A DNA stretch of 64,000 bases from Adiantum capillus-veneris (Eukaryota > Streptophyta > Polypodiopsida > Polypodiales > Pteridaceae), in assembly GCA_014529385.2 (NCBI GenBank), contig CM043968.1, positions 10,177,648 to 10,241,647 on the forward strand, given 5' to 3'. Under the pieces are notes generated by a model, which saw only the letters and a list, made by a program, of their open reading frames with translations, searched no databases and was not told the origin of the DNA. This document shows positions 43,990 to 54,908 of this stretch, piece after piece. The translations under genes and the position numbers were made by a program. How positions within the stretch are numbered: the stretch's first letter is position 1; each line of letters opens with the position of its first letter.

Positions 43990-45180
43990 CCTTGTAATTA
44001 GTAAACACATCATAAATTTCTTCACTTTTACTTACATACATTAACCTTGCAAAAACTTCTTCAACCTGTATCATTCACACGTGGTTTATGTGGAGTGTCA
44101 TCCAAGTAAGCAAGGAGATATGTACCATTTGGAAACTTGTTCATAACCAAGAAAGGACCCCTTCATTTGATTTGAAGATTCTTTTGAAAAGTTTTATCAA
44201 GCTTACTATTTTAACAAAGAATCATATCACCCTTGTTGATGCCTTTGTCATTCACTTTAGCATTTGCTTTTGCTTGACTAGTCTTCAATATCTCCCCATG
44301 CTGCTTAAGGGAAATCTCTCTATCCAAATGCAGACATTGGAGATACAAAAGCCTATCTTTAAATGCATCATAGCCTTATTATTGAATCTCACATATTAGA
44401 ATGAATGCTTGAATCTCCATCTCAATGGGAAGTAAAGACTCTTTACCAAACACCAAGTGCAAAAGAGAGAAACTAGTACCTGGTTTGATTGCAACCCTAT
44501 AAGCCCAAACATCACAAGGTAGCTCCAAATCCCAAGTATTCACATGATTTTTTTTCATATATGTAAGAATTCTAATTAGCTCTCCATTGAAACTTTCATT
44601 CATACCATTGCATTGAGGATAGTATGGAGTAGTGTACCTGCAGTGTACATGAACCTTCTCCCTTAGAAAGTCCACAAGCTAGCCTTTGAAACTTGGACCT
44701 TCATCTTAAAGTAGCTCCAAAGATATGCCGAATTTACAACAAATTTGGCCACATCTTTACTTATAATATTCTTCACAACTTTGGCGTCAACCCACTTGGA
44801 TAGATAGTCAATAGCCTAGTGAGTATTTAGCATTTACCTCTACTTGTCATGGGAAATGGACCACTACATCAGTACCCCATTTCTCAAAGACATCATAAGC
44901 CAAAATAGTACCTCTAATTTTTTATTTTAACAGCCTACTTGCCATATTTTGACATTCCTTGTAAGACTTACACCAATGATGAACATCATGTTGTACACTT
45001 GGCCATACATACGCCTCTTGTAAGAGCTCATGTGGGATAATTTTTGAAGAAAAGTGGCTTACACAAGAACCTTCATGGGTGTATGCATGATAAGGTGGTA
45101 CACTAGCTACTTGATTTTTGGGTTCTAGCCACTTCATGTTACTACCCAAGTTTGTAAGTGGTGGAGGTCGCTTGTAGTAC
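43990..45180 (-). pseudogene. pol: H: gypsy integrase remnant
   Basis: Minus strand: a zinc-binding end (AYVWPSVQHDVHHWCKSYKECQN, of which the last part is C-x4-C, 45020-44935), a core segment TTPYYPQCNGMNESFNGEL (44630-44560) with the catalytic Glu, WAYRVAIKPGT, then KGDM and NKFPNGTYLLAYLDDTPHK (44190-44090) of the C-terminal domain. Everything before integrase is missing, cut at about 45.2 kb beside a T tract. It is a lineage distinct from E, F and G. Confidence 0.75.
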
Positions 45181-45253
45181 CGGATTTGAGAACATGGGAG
45201 TTTTTTTTTTCAATATATACATATTAGTGTATTTTATAAAAAAGTCAATTTGA

Positions 45254-46500
45254 GTGCCTTGGTCCCTTTGTAACAACCATGAGCAGGGGAATTATGACGT
45301 GGAGGGCTGGGAGAATGGAGGAGCGATTGTCGTGTGCCAAACGGGCTCATCCTCTCCAAAGCACGTCAAGGAGGAGGTGGGGAAAGAAAGCAAGTCTGTC
45401 AGGCACAAGTCTCAGGAGCAAGAAGCCAGGCAGAAGGAGAGCAAGCTGGTGAGGAAGACACCACCCAAGCACATCCTATATGCTTATCCAAACCAAAGAG
45501 TTGCATCTTCTACTTTTGAGGGGGAGGACCATGACACACGCAGGGTGAAGAAGAGAAGGCCAAATCCTACTCATGCAAAACCTATTGTAGAGGAGAGGCA
45601 AGCTCATCATTCCGGATCAGACCAAAACTTTTAGGAACCCCCGCTTCTCATGCACTGATGTCTAGGTGGTAGCCTCCTCTTTGAGAGGAAGAGCCAGTTT
45701 TGCATGACAAAAGCAGAGGCCCATGAGGTGTACAAGCTCAATTGTTCTAGTCACGATCCTAGGCTCCTCAATGAGGAGGATTTTTTTGATGAAGAATGGC
45801 TGTAAGTGTTTACTGAGGTGGCAAAGAGAGGCAACAAAGTCAAATGTGGGTTTGTTAAGAAGGAATTATGAAGAAAATTCTACTCCATGTTCACTTCGGT
45901 GTACCAGGATCCTCCTGGGAGCTATGGTATGGAGGTAACAAAGGCATTTTCCAGGGGTTTCCTCTATGAACATTTGAGAGGGGCTGTGAATTTGGCATCT
46001 TTTGTTGAGAGCATTATAGCCAACATGGAATCTAGCAAGTTGCAGCTGAAGAAATAGAGATGGGCAGCATTCCACTCTGCAAGTGCACCCAGATCTCATG
46101 GTGCATGACCGTGGTTATGAATGTAGGTGATGGGGATTCTACCAGGGTTTAACGTAGTACCATGAAGAGTGTAAAAGACAAGATGCCATGCAGGCAAATG
46201 TGCATCCAAATGAGGGGCAATGTCAATCATAAACAGTGTGACAACGCAGCTTGCTAAATGCAAACATTGATTGGGGGAGCTGCAATCATTTGCAGCGGAT
46301 AATAATGATGTGGAAAGGGAGAAGACACGGGTCTTCATTCTCAAAATGATGCTAGAGACCTTGCAAGTTGAGGTGGAGGACGATGACTGTAGTGCAGAGT
46401 TACTTGAGATTACTAGGGAGATTGAGATGAAGGAAGAAATTCTCCCCATAATGAATGCTCGTGTCAATTTTGTAAACGCCATGTAACGCAAGAAAATCCT
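45254..46500 (+). other. Unrecognised plus-strand coding-like stretch
   Basis: A 126-codon frame (45254-45634), charged and K/E/S-rich with KRRPNPTH near its end, is followed by broken frames (about 45700-46060) reading DPPGSYG, AFSRGFLYEHLRGAVN and a 71-codon acidic frame (46271-46486) with a coiled-coil-like REKTRVFILKMMLETLQ stretch. Order and strand agree, so they may be one dead gene, perhaps from a DNA transposon. I do not recognise the family. Confidence 0.3.
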
Positions 46501-46600
46501 GGTTCATTTGTAGGTTCCACTCCCCAAAGTGCCACCCCTGCTCATGTACGTCTATGTGAGTCTGCTGCACATGTCAGAGCTAGGGACTTGCCAAGCACTG

Positions 46601-47168
46601 TGTGCGAGCCACAAAGGCTGCAAGCACACAACCAAGTAACCTACCAAGCTCACAGAGAGCAGGGGTGTGTCACTCATCTCTCTACGCTTGCCGTCATGAA
46701 GGATTCTTTGCTGCAAAGAAGAGAGAGCCGCCGCTGTACTGTGCTCAACTGCCTCGCCACCTGCAAGTGCCGCCGCAATTCTCGATCACACACACAATCT
46801 CTCCCTCTCTTCCTCAAGCACACCCACACAAACACACACACAAACACACACCTGTGAGCACACAATGGAGATGGAGATGGATATAGAGAAAGAGCACTTC
46901 TTCTATTGCACACTGAGAGAATGAGAGGATTCTAGGTTTAGTTGACTTTTATATGGGCTGACCCGTTCACACTCGGGCACCCATACTTGGCCAAACCAAC
47001 CCATAAACTTATATGTTCAAGTTCAAGGTGCGTTTCTCATCGGCCATCCCCCTTATCCTAGTCCTACAGGGCTGACAAGCCCGACCAATAACATAACGAC
47101 ATAAACTACTAGTGGGTCCGACAAGCCTGGCCCATGGCTACGTGGAAGTGGATGCTTGGTGGTTAACA
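46601..47168 (-). repeat. 3' LTR of E1
   Basis: 568 bp. On the minus strand it starts TGTTAACCACC just after a polypurine tract and ends GGCTCGCACA. It aligns with 60432-61004: both hold a TATA box, a GT-rich tract, and the sequence TGCAGCCTTTGTGGCTC at the end. The copies are considerably diverged. Some similarity seems to continue past the end (AAGTCCCT), so the right border of the family may be a few bases different. Confidence 0.85.
46946..46955 (-). promoter_or_regulatory. TATA box of the E1 3' LTR
   Basis: CATATAAAAG on the minus strand, conserved in the partner LTR at 60811-60819. Confidence 0.6.
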
Positions 47169-47180
47169 TGTCCCCCTTCT
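47169..47180 (-). other. Polypurine tract of E1
   Basis: AGAAGGGGGACA on the minus strand abuts the TGTTAACC start of the LTR, after the typical gypsy end TTCCGAGGACAGAATC. Confidence 0.8.
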
Positions 47181-48258
47181 TGATGCAGATTCTGTCCTCG
47201 GAATATGAAAGTGGCAGCCTCGGAATCCATAGTAGGAGTGCCTGCAACATAAGAAAGGAAACATTGTGAATGCTCAAGGGAAGCATGTGAAAATGTGCAA
47301 TATGAGTGAGATGCATGCATGGTAATTTAGAAATGCACAAAATAATGAAGTGTGACATTGCCAATTAGAATAAAAATTAGTACATGTAATGAAATGTAAC
47401 TTGAGTTAAGGTCGATTAGAGTTTAAGAGAAGTACACAAGAGCTAGGGCTAAAGTAAGTACTAGATTGGCCAACTTTGATTAAAAAATTTATATTTAAGA
47501 GTAATCAACTCTAGGAATGCTCTTCAGGGTCTTAAGAGTAGTGATCTTGTTGCTTATTTTTCATAAGTGTGACAAACATAAAATACAAGGAAGTTTGTGC
47601 TTTTGTCTTTTTGTTGTTGTGGTTTTTTTTTTCTCTCTCTTTTGTTGTGAATTTGGCCACAAGTAGCTAGGAGACTTGAGGTCTCAAATACTAGCGTAAG
47701 CATAGAGCTCAGACGCAGCGACTTCCAAAACACAAGTCACAACTTAGGTGAAATAAGCTAGAGAGAACTAGATCCTCATATCCTAAAGCATGACTAAAGT
47801 TACTACAATTAATAGACCACTTAGATATTATGGTCAGCAATTAAGTTGCCTAGTTTTAGCCTAAGGTCCTGATACCAACTAAAAGCCAACTAATAGACTA
47901 AACTCAAGGAGAAGAAACAAGGTACTAGATGTTGGACAATTTTGTAGCATCTAAATTGGCAATGTAACAACATCATAATGTAATGCATTCCTAGCAACTG
48001 AAATGACAATATACAGACATGTAAACATGAAAAGCGGAGATAATACGAAGTAGTACACCTGATAATAGAGAGATCCCCGTTGTCAATGTTGTCATAAGCC
48101 ATCCCTATGTATCCACAAGCTGCATACTAGTCACAACCAAACGCTCCACCTCCTAGAGGCACATCAGTGGGAAAAAGAATGTACTTATCTAATCACTAGA
48201 CTTAAAGCAGAAACACACATAGCACACTAATCCTACATATGCACTCTAGCAATGAGGA
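47181..48258 (-). other. E1 3' untranslated region
   Basis: No domain is seen. 47850-48168 aligns with the equivalent part of E2 (61330-61673). A TGGTATCAGGAC at 47866-47877 (minus) resembles a primer-binding site but is not next to an LTR end. Confidence 0.55.
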
Positions 48259-48654
48259 TCAAGGTAAGAGGGTGTTGTATAGATCGGTTGGTAGCCCTAA
48301 AGCTAAACCGCAATCCTCGTCATCAAGGCAAATAAAAGCATCCTCAGTGAGACCATGCGTCTCATCTGTCCAATCATCATGAGGATCCTCATCATTGTCC
48401 ACACATAGTAGCGCTAAGGAATACACAATGCGTGCATACTCATCTGGTTCACCAAGGGAAACCTTGTCTACCAGGAAAAGAAACTCATCGGAGTAGGGAT
48501 CACTTATAACCAAGAGACAGATCAGCCACTCTAACTCCTCAACATTTATCTCATGAGTGAGTGTTTCAATCAAATCCCATTTAGTGGAGAATACAGGATA
48601 GAAAATGTTAAATACATCTCCCACGAGAAGAGAATAGATCTCACCGGGTCCCAA
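48259..48654 (-). CDS. Unknown acidic open frame in the E1 3' region
   Basis: 131 codons with no ATG near the start (the frame opens after a TGA; the given start is a TTG). The product would be strongly acidic, with EEEL-like and DNDEDPHDDW stretches and hydrophobic patches (YSLALLC). It lies in a segment of about 560 bp (48175-48735) present in E1 but absent from E2. I recognise nothing in it. It may be chance, an exon, or a captured fragment. Confidence 0.25.
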   Translation of the reverse strand: MGPGEIYSLLVGDVFNIFYPVFSTKWDLIETLTHEINVEELEWLICLLVISDPYSDEFLFLVDKVSLGEPDEYARIVYSLALLCVDNDEDPHDDWTDETHGLTEDAFICLDDEDCGLALGLPTDLYNTLLP

Positions 48655-49059
48655 TCATGATAATAGTGTCGCTTTGTAGGGTAAACCATACCTACAATCC
48701 AAAGTAGAATGGGTTTAATTATTTTAGCAACATAGATTTTTGTTTCAGTGCGTACGATGTGAGCCGTGAATTTTTGGACCGATGATTTGGACTAGTATTG
48801 TGCACTCTTGTTTTGCTAATCGCTCTTGCTCTTTTACTTTTTTGTCTTTTGTTTTGTTTTAAATTAAGTGGATTAGTTACTATAAAGCTATATATATGCA
48901 ATCCCTCAAATCATAAAGATCAAAGTTCAAGGAAGGAAGGTTAAGAGGGTAGAAATCCAAAATACTGACGCGAGTGAGGACTCTTTCCTTCCTCGGGTAG
49001 ATCATGTTCTCGTCATCACCCTTTGAAACCAATTGTTCCAACTGGTGATAGGAGGTGAC
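48655..49059 (-). other. Tail downstream of the E1 W-P-K region
   Basis: 48740-49059 aligns with E2 61720-61960 (shared TTGCTCTTTTACT, GAGTTACTATAAGCTATA-like and CTTTCCTTCCTCGGGTAGATCAT). It contains a decayed W-x2-WFQRV-type stretch also seen at the end of the E2 frame. Confidence 0.5.
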
Positions 49060-49776
49060 TTAGGATTTTGCTACCCCAAGTGCCTCATCAAAGGTCTCCC
49101 ATGAACGTGCCGGAAGAGTCTCAATAGGCGGTGAATCTAGAGGTGTCATCATGGTGTTTTCTATGTTCTCCTTTTGATTCACAATGGTATGGGGAGTATG
49201 TGTAGAAGCTTCTTCAAAGAGGTAGGAATTAGATGAAGAACTAGAATCTTGTTGGGACTCTCCCTTTCTTGAGCTGGATGGGATATATTGAAATTGTTTT
49301 GGTTTCCAAACCAACTCTGGAGCAAGGGGAGGGTATTCTGGAATCTTCTCTTTCCCACGACCTGCAACCAATATTGGGATCGCTGAATCAAATTTGCATG
49401 GTGTGGTGGGTGAGATAGAGGATGATACCTTACACGTAGGGATCCAAATTTGATCATTTTCGACATATAATCCTTGGGCTTCTAATAAGTATTTAGGGAT
49501 CCAATGAGATTTGGTCTTGACTTTCTTAGAGCATGTTGTTGGTTTTCTAAGAGGACGTTTTTGTGAAATGGTTGGAATAGTTGAAGGCGTTGAAACTAAG
49601 GACTTTGGGACCCATTGATATGTACTCTTAGGCAGTGTAGATTGAGTCCTTGCAATATTACTACTTACTGCAACTAGAGGTTTTGAAACATTAGTTTTGT
49701 GGGTAGCTGACAAGGATGACTTAACCACTTCGGTTTGTGAATGTTGGTTATCTTGCAATGTCACTGAAGTTGACAA
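49060..49776 (-). pseudogene. E1 W-P-K / AQG-Y region
   Basis: 238 open codons, S/T/P-rich, with YQWVPKSL, SHWIPKYLLEAQGLY, then QIWIPTCK, and VWKPKQF, so four W-x-P-K-type motifs. The central one matches E2 (SWVPKVLLEAQGYY) and NA (QAQGYYQG...IWLPK). Near the end is PARSWETFDEAL. The composition suggests a flexible protein with short binding motifs. It lies directly downstream of the second retropepsin, probably originally in the same frame. Confidence 0.55.
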
Positions 49777-49829
49777 TGTCGGTGACTTTTCTTGAATGGT
49801 GGGAATAAGAGTTGGTGGTCATGTTGTGA

Positions 49830-50130
49830 CACTCCCCTTCCCCCAATCAATAGTGCATTTGGTTACCATCATCCATGTGCATCCAAGGTTTACGTTACCT
49901 TCCATACTTCCCGCACGCATGACTAAAAAGCTCTAAACTATGCTCCCATTGTCATAGACAACAGGAGTCTGAAGGACTCCCCAAACAGTGGTTTTCTTTT
50001 CATTAATGCCCTTGACTTGCATGGTACTCTGGGATAGGAGTGGTTTCCCTAATTGACACCAAACTCCATAGGATAACAGATCGTGTCTTGCTCCCGTATC
50101 TAAGAGGCGTTATACAACACTTTCCCGTAG
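49830..50130 (-). pseudogene. E1 second retropepsin (PR2), after integrase
   Basis: After the end of the integrase frame, a shifted frame reads LDTGARHDLLSYGVW (canonical DTGA at 50089-50100) and WGVLQTPVVYDNG. Further on, in another frame, comes SMEGNVNLGCTWM with CTIDWG, the LG-x2-W...IDW pattern of retropepsins. At least two frame changes and stops have killed it. It is additional to PR1 at 57.0-57.4 kb, which sits in the normal place before RT. The matching domain of E2 (63130-62800) confirms that it is a real part of the family. Confidence 0.7.
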
Positions 50131-51559
50131 GGGCTATTTAGCTCAATTGGGCATCGTAGAGGTGGCTTAGATTCTAATGAATTGTCATCAGTGTCCTCAA
50201 AAAGCACTTGCGTGATTCCCAGATGAGCCTCTCGTTGGTGTCTAAGACATTGTTGTTGCTCTCGAGCCTCAACTCTCGCTTGTATCTTTTTAAGATCTGC
50301 TTGTTCCTTAGCTGCCTTCTTTTGATGAATGGCTTGTAGCTCTTCTTGGCTTAGAGGGTCATAATACCTTTTGAACTTAATCCCATTGAGGAAACCAAAT
50401 TTTTCAACTCCATCTAGAGTCTCCACATGCATGGTACCTTGTGGGGTAATTTCACACACTCGATATGGTCCCTTACCAGCGTATTTCAATGTCTTCTTTT
50501 CATTATGTACCCCGTACATAAGAACTTTATCACCAACCTTGATATCCTTATCTTTTAAATGGAGGTCAAACCATTTTTTCCTTCTATCTTTCCCCACCAA
50601 GGCATTGTAGACAGCCAATTGCCCCTCTTCTGCTAACCTCTCAAGGATATATAGACGCTCAACAAATGGATTACCATCCCAACCTTCTTGAGTAGCTACA
50701 TGAAGACTAGGAATGACAAACTCCCATGGCATAACTACTTCCTAGCCATATACCATTTTAAACGGTGTACAATTAACGACCACTTTATATGCAGTACGAT
50801 AAGCCCATAATGTTGATGTGAGCTTTAGGTCCCAATCAGTGCGATGTGCCTCAACTGTCTTTGTCAAAATCGAGATGAGAGTTTTGTTGGTACTCTCAGC
50901 TTGACCATTGGCTTGTGGATAATAAGGTATAGATTTATGGTGGGATATCATGAAGCTTGTTGTAAGTTCTTTGATCACCTCATTTATGAAATGATTTACA
51001 TTGTCACTCACAAGTTCAAAGGGGCATCCAAAACGTGTGATAATGTTCTCAAAGAGGAACTTAGCTGTTGATTTTGCATCAACCTTTCGTGTTGCTTTGG
51101 CTTTAGCCCATTTGGTCACATAATCGGTGTCCAAAATGATATATCATGACTAAGTGTTATGCGCAGCCGGACTAATCAGACCTACAAAGTCTAAGCCCTA
51201 TTTTTCAAATGTTTGGGTTATCTTAATGGGGTGTAGAGGCATTTTATCCTTCCTTTGTGGCTTCTTGAAGCATTGGCATTCATCACATCCCTTTGCAAAA
51301 AGTGATGCATCTTTAAACAGGGTTGCGCTGTTAGATCTCCTGAAAAATGTCCTCCAACTATGCCCATATGTGCCTCTTGTAGAATATATAAATACTCATC
51401 TTCACGGACACAGTGCCTACGAACATCATCCTTTCCTATCTTGTAGAGATTTCCAGCAATTAACCAATAGGGTGCACATTCCTTGATTAACTTGCAAGGT
51501 AGATCCTTTTGCAGCTCCTTAGGTGGAAAACCATTAACTAAGTAGTTAACAATCCGCTC
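50131..51559 (-). pseudogene. pol: E1 integrase
   Basis: One zinc-binding unit (ILQEAHMGIVGGHFSG, 51340-51290), then a damaged C-x2-C region, the core with GLDFVGL, VSDNVNHFINE and YYPQANGQAESTNKT (51180-50850), WAYRTAYK, and a C-terminal domain with IKVGDKVLMYG and KYAGKGPYRVCEI (50560-50440). The tail is a long K/Q/A-rich helix (QEELQAIHQKKAAKEQADLKK), running into PIELNSPYGKVLYNA and PR2. Three stops lie between 51220 and 51130. No chromodomain is seen. Confidence 0.9.
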
Positions 51560-52026
51560 ACTCCAGTCAGGCATTGTTTCAACCATGAAAAGGAAAATAT
51601 CTAGTAGATCATCATCAACTCGTGTAGGGGCTTCACTATTAGGTATACGAGATAAATGATCAGCCATGACGTGTTTCTTTCCAGGCCTCACAACAACGGT
51701 GAAGTCAAACTCAAGAAGAATTAGCGACCATCATGTGATTCGGCTTGTGGAACATGATTTATTCACCAATATAGCAATGCTTGATGGTCCACGTAAAAAA
51801 CAAACTTGGTGGCGAGAAGGTAATATATGAACTTCTTCACTGCATATATCATTCTCAACCCTACTTGCTTAGTAGGCGTGTAGTTAATCTCGGCATCGTT
51901 CAATTGGCGACTGGCAAAGCTAATGCAGTAGTCTAGGTTATGTTTACCAGTTTGAGCTAGGACACACCCAATAGAAAAGTTCGAGGCATCTATATGCACA
52001 TGGAAGATCACATCCTAGTTTGGCAT
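51560..52026 (-). pseudogene. pol: E1 RNase H
   Basis: FHVHIDASNFSIGCVLAQ, SFASRQLNDAEINYTPTK and YVDHQALLYW, then PGKKHVMADHLSRIP. Typical gypsy RNase H between RT and integrase; broken near 51760-51700. Confidence 0.9.
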
Positions 52027-52798
52027 TCATAGAATTGGAGCACTTGGTAGATCCTTCTTTAATATTTCATAAGCTTGGTCACAATCTTCTGTCCAATCAA
52101 ACTCGATAAGAATCTTGTACAAGGGACGAGCTATCTCGGTGAAGAATAGTATAAACCGGCGATAGTAACCAACATGGACCATGAATCTTTGAACTCCCTT
52201 ATAGTTGGTAGGTGAAGGCAATTCTAAAATGACCCTAATTTTTCTCTTATTTGTGGAAATCCCATTTTTGGACACAATATGCCCTAAAATAACTCCGTGT
52301 TTAACCCAAAACTGGCATTTGAAGGGATTCAATGAGATACAATACAACCTACATTTTTCAAACACCTTCCATAGATAAGCCAGGTGATTATCACAAGAAG
52401 AATGAATACATAAGTCATCTAGGAAAGTCTCATAGAAATCCCTTAAATACTCTTTAAAGGCATTGTTTATCAATCGTTGGAATGTAGTGGGGGCATTGGT
52501 TAAGCCAAAGGCCATAACACGAAATGAAAACACTCCAAACTCTGTTATGAAAGCCGTATTAGCCTGTTCTTCTAATGCAACTATGATTTGATTGTAGCTA
52601 GAGTATCCATCTACAAAGCTATAAGCCTCCTTGCCTGCCACTCTTTCAAGCACATGTTCCAAAAATGGCAAGGGGTAATGGTCTCTTCTGGTGGCTGCAT
52701 TAACCTTTTTGAGGTCAACACACACTCTAAGTTTCCCATTCTTTTTTGGCACAATGACTATTGGAGACATCCATTCTGAGTGCTCAATAGGATATATG
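52027..52798 (-). pseudogene. pol: E1 reverse transcriptase, C-terminal part
   Basis: Starts at the insertion border with IYPIEHSEWMSPIV and continues through PKKNGKLRVCVDLKKVNA, YSFVDGYSSYNQ, FRVMAFGLTNAPTTFQR and TFLDDLCIHS (the YxDD site, with Phe for Tyr) to the thumb (GHIVSKNGIS). It is largely open. Its first part lies beyond the insertion at 55579-55960. Confidence 0.93.
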
Positions 52799-53448
52799 TG
52801 TAAGGTCTCTGACCCGATCACAAGAGCACCCTTGTACCACGAAATGAATACAATGGAATAAGTTACTATTTTTAGCAGTTTTTCAGATTCTGTCAGTGCC
52901 ATGATGTTTATAATGTTATAAAGCTTCAAAATGTGAATTAAAATAATTTTTGTGAAAAATTTCCAAAAATAGTAAGTTTTTGGTCACCCGACCCGTCCAG
53001 TCTTGACCGTCTCGAAAATCTGCACCCGTACCCCGAATTTGAAAAAAATGCATTTTTCGGACCCCGGGGGCTGCTAAATATGGCAGGTACTCGGGCCAGT
53101 ACGCCTTAGTTAGAGCTTCGTACGGCAATTTACGGCATCAAAATCCGATTCGTATGACCCGTTTTAGCCTAAAACCAAATTTTCACAAACTTGTCCGAGA
53201 GGCACCGGGGGCCCGGGACTGTGTGGGAAGAGGTCCCAGGCCACTCCAGATCAGCTTTAGCAGCTAGGGGGCGCCCTCTTGCTTTGTGGGAGTCTTGGGA
53301 AAGCTGCCAAGCCTGCAACTCAGTCTCAGAACCAGTTAACGAAGCCAACCTGACACTTGGTGGGCAGAGAACTGGACTTGCCATGCTTAACTGGAGAAGC
53401 TCCCAGATGCATTTAGCAACCCAGATCGATTTTCAGCCTGTAGGAGCC

Positions 53449-53457
53449 TATTTAAAG
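53449..53457 (+). promoter_or_regulatory. TATA-like box of the insertion
   Basis: TATTTAAAG, followed within 15 bp by the CA microsatellite, in a stretch that looks like an LTR promoter. Confidence 0.4.
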
Positions 53458-53462
53458 ACCTG

Positions 53463-53463
<1 letters not shown>

Positions 53464-53499
<36 letters not shown>

Positions 53500-53545
53500 A
53501 TGATCACACACACACACAGTGCATACACACACACCCACATACATT
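53464..53545 (+). repeat. CA microsatellite
   Basis: Interrupted (CA)n tract. The open frame running across it (53191-53577) is a by-product of the repeat. Confidence 0.9.
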
Positions 53546-54361
53546 GGGGAGGTGCTGCCGAATCACACACCTATTGAAGAAGAAGCTAGGAGGAAGGTGC
53601 TGCCAAATTTTTATCTCAAGAGGCTCGATTAGATCAGAAAATCGAGAAGATTACCAGCTCTTAATCACGGTAACGAGAGTTTAATTAATGCCATCTGTGA
53701 ATCTTTTTCTCTACCATCTAAATCCCTTGTCTATTATGCTTATTCTTAGTCAAAAAATCTCTATGACTACTCTCTAAATTCTCCTTATTCGTACTCTATT
53801 ATGTAATCATCATCCCATAGCTGAATTATCAGCCATTCTTCACTCTCGATTAATGATTAGAGCATAATTATCAGAATCTTCTCTCTGTAGATAGCATAGT
53901 AATTAATCGGTAAGCTAGTATTTGTGCAGATTGAAGAGAATCACTATTGTAATCACTCATTAACATTGTAGCTTAATTGAATTCATTTCTCTTATGCATT
54001 AAGACGTAATTAAGGAGAAATTAATCCATCAATAAGTCTCTAAGAATTGGTTTTTCCTCACACATATGCATAGGGTAAATCTCCATCATCTAATTGCTAG
54101 GAAATAGTTTAATCATACTTAATCCAATTCTCTGGTAATTCCAATAGTGAAAGCCTAATTATTCTTGATCATGTAAGCCAAATAATTATCTTAGAGCCGG
54201 TTCCCATAGGATTATGTGCCATCCTTAATGATTGCTTTATGAAAGAAATCTAGACTCTCATATAGGAGGGATTAATTGATGTCACTAATCTACCCATTGG
54301 ACTGTTATGATGCTGTGAACCTTAGCTCTTTCTCCAAGCTAATCATTTAAAGTAGTGAGAA

Positions 54362-54535
54362 ATGGCCCCGGTTAAGAGAACTCGCTTCGGTGGAGCCCAC
54401 GACCGCGAGGCGGGAACAAGCAATGTCAACGGAAAAGGAAAGGCTCCCATGGACGAACAAATACCGGCCATCACACGGGCCATCGATGAAGAAGTGGAAG
54501 AGGTAGATCATATTTTTTCAAGTTGTTTAAATTAA
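54362..54535 (+). CDS. Short Gag-N-terminus-like frame
   Basis: 57 codons from ATG to TAA (MAPVKRTRFGG...), basic then acidic (AIDEEVEEVDH). The GC content is higher than in the flanks. Placed about 1.5 kb after the insertion start, it resembles the beginning of a Gag protein or a first exon (a GAG|GTAGAT donor-like site lies at about 54501), but the rest is missing. No family is recognised. Confidence 0.3.
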   Translation: MAPVKRTRFGGAHDREAGTSNVNGKGKAPMDEQIPAITRAIDEEVEEVDHIFSSCLN

Positions 54536-54790
54536 CATTGCATACGCTAGTTACGAATGCTCATATCCCCAAACATGTTGGAGAAATCCGACGGAAACCT
54601 CGGCATTGAAATCATTATACATTAAGTTCTAAAGTAGGAAGGTAATGTTTGATGGGTATGCTGTTTGCAAGAGGAAAGAATGTCTGCTAGGAAAAATTTA
54701 GCTCGGCATGTTCATTTTATTTCCAATGTTGAATCAGTCCTGACCCCCCTACTGATCACAGGGGGTAGAGTTCCTCGTTAAGGGCTCTTG

Positions 54791-54908
54791 AATCCACGAC
54801 ATGCTTTCAATGCGATGGATACCCACGACTTGCTTTCTATGCGGTGGGAACCCACGTCTTGCTTTCTATGCGGTGGGAGTGTCCATGACGTGCTTTCTAT
54901 GCGGTGGA
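54791..54908 (+). repeat. Four 29-31 bp tandem repeats
   Basis: Units contain CCACGACTTGCTTTCTATGC followed by GGTGG, with small differences between the four copies. Confidence 0.85.

Noticed and set aside
46602-46886. Open frames across CA/GT-rich stretches (also 53191-53577 and 60431-60769)
   Set aside because: They are products of microsatellites inside LTR-like DNA and contain His/Thr repeats without a domain.
47866-47877. TGGTATCAGGAC on the minus strand as a primer-binding site
   Set aside because: No LTR end lies next to it, and the LTR of this element is fixed at 46601-47168 by its polypurine tract and its partner.
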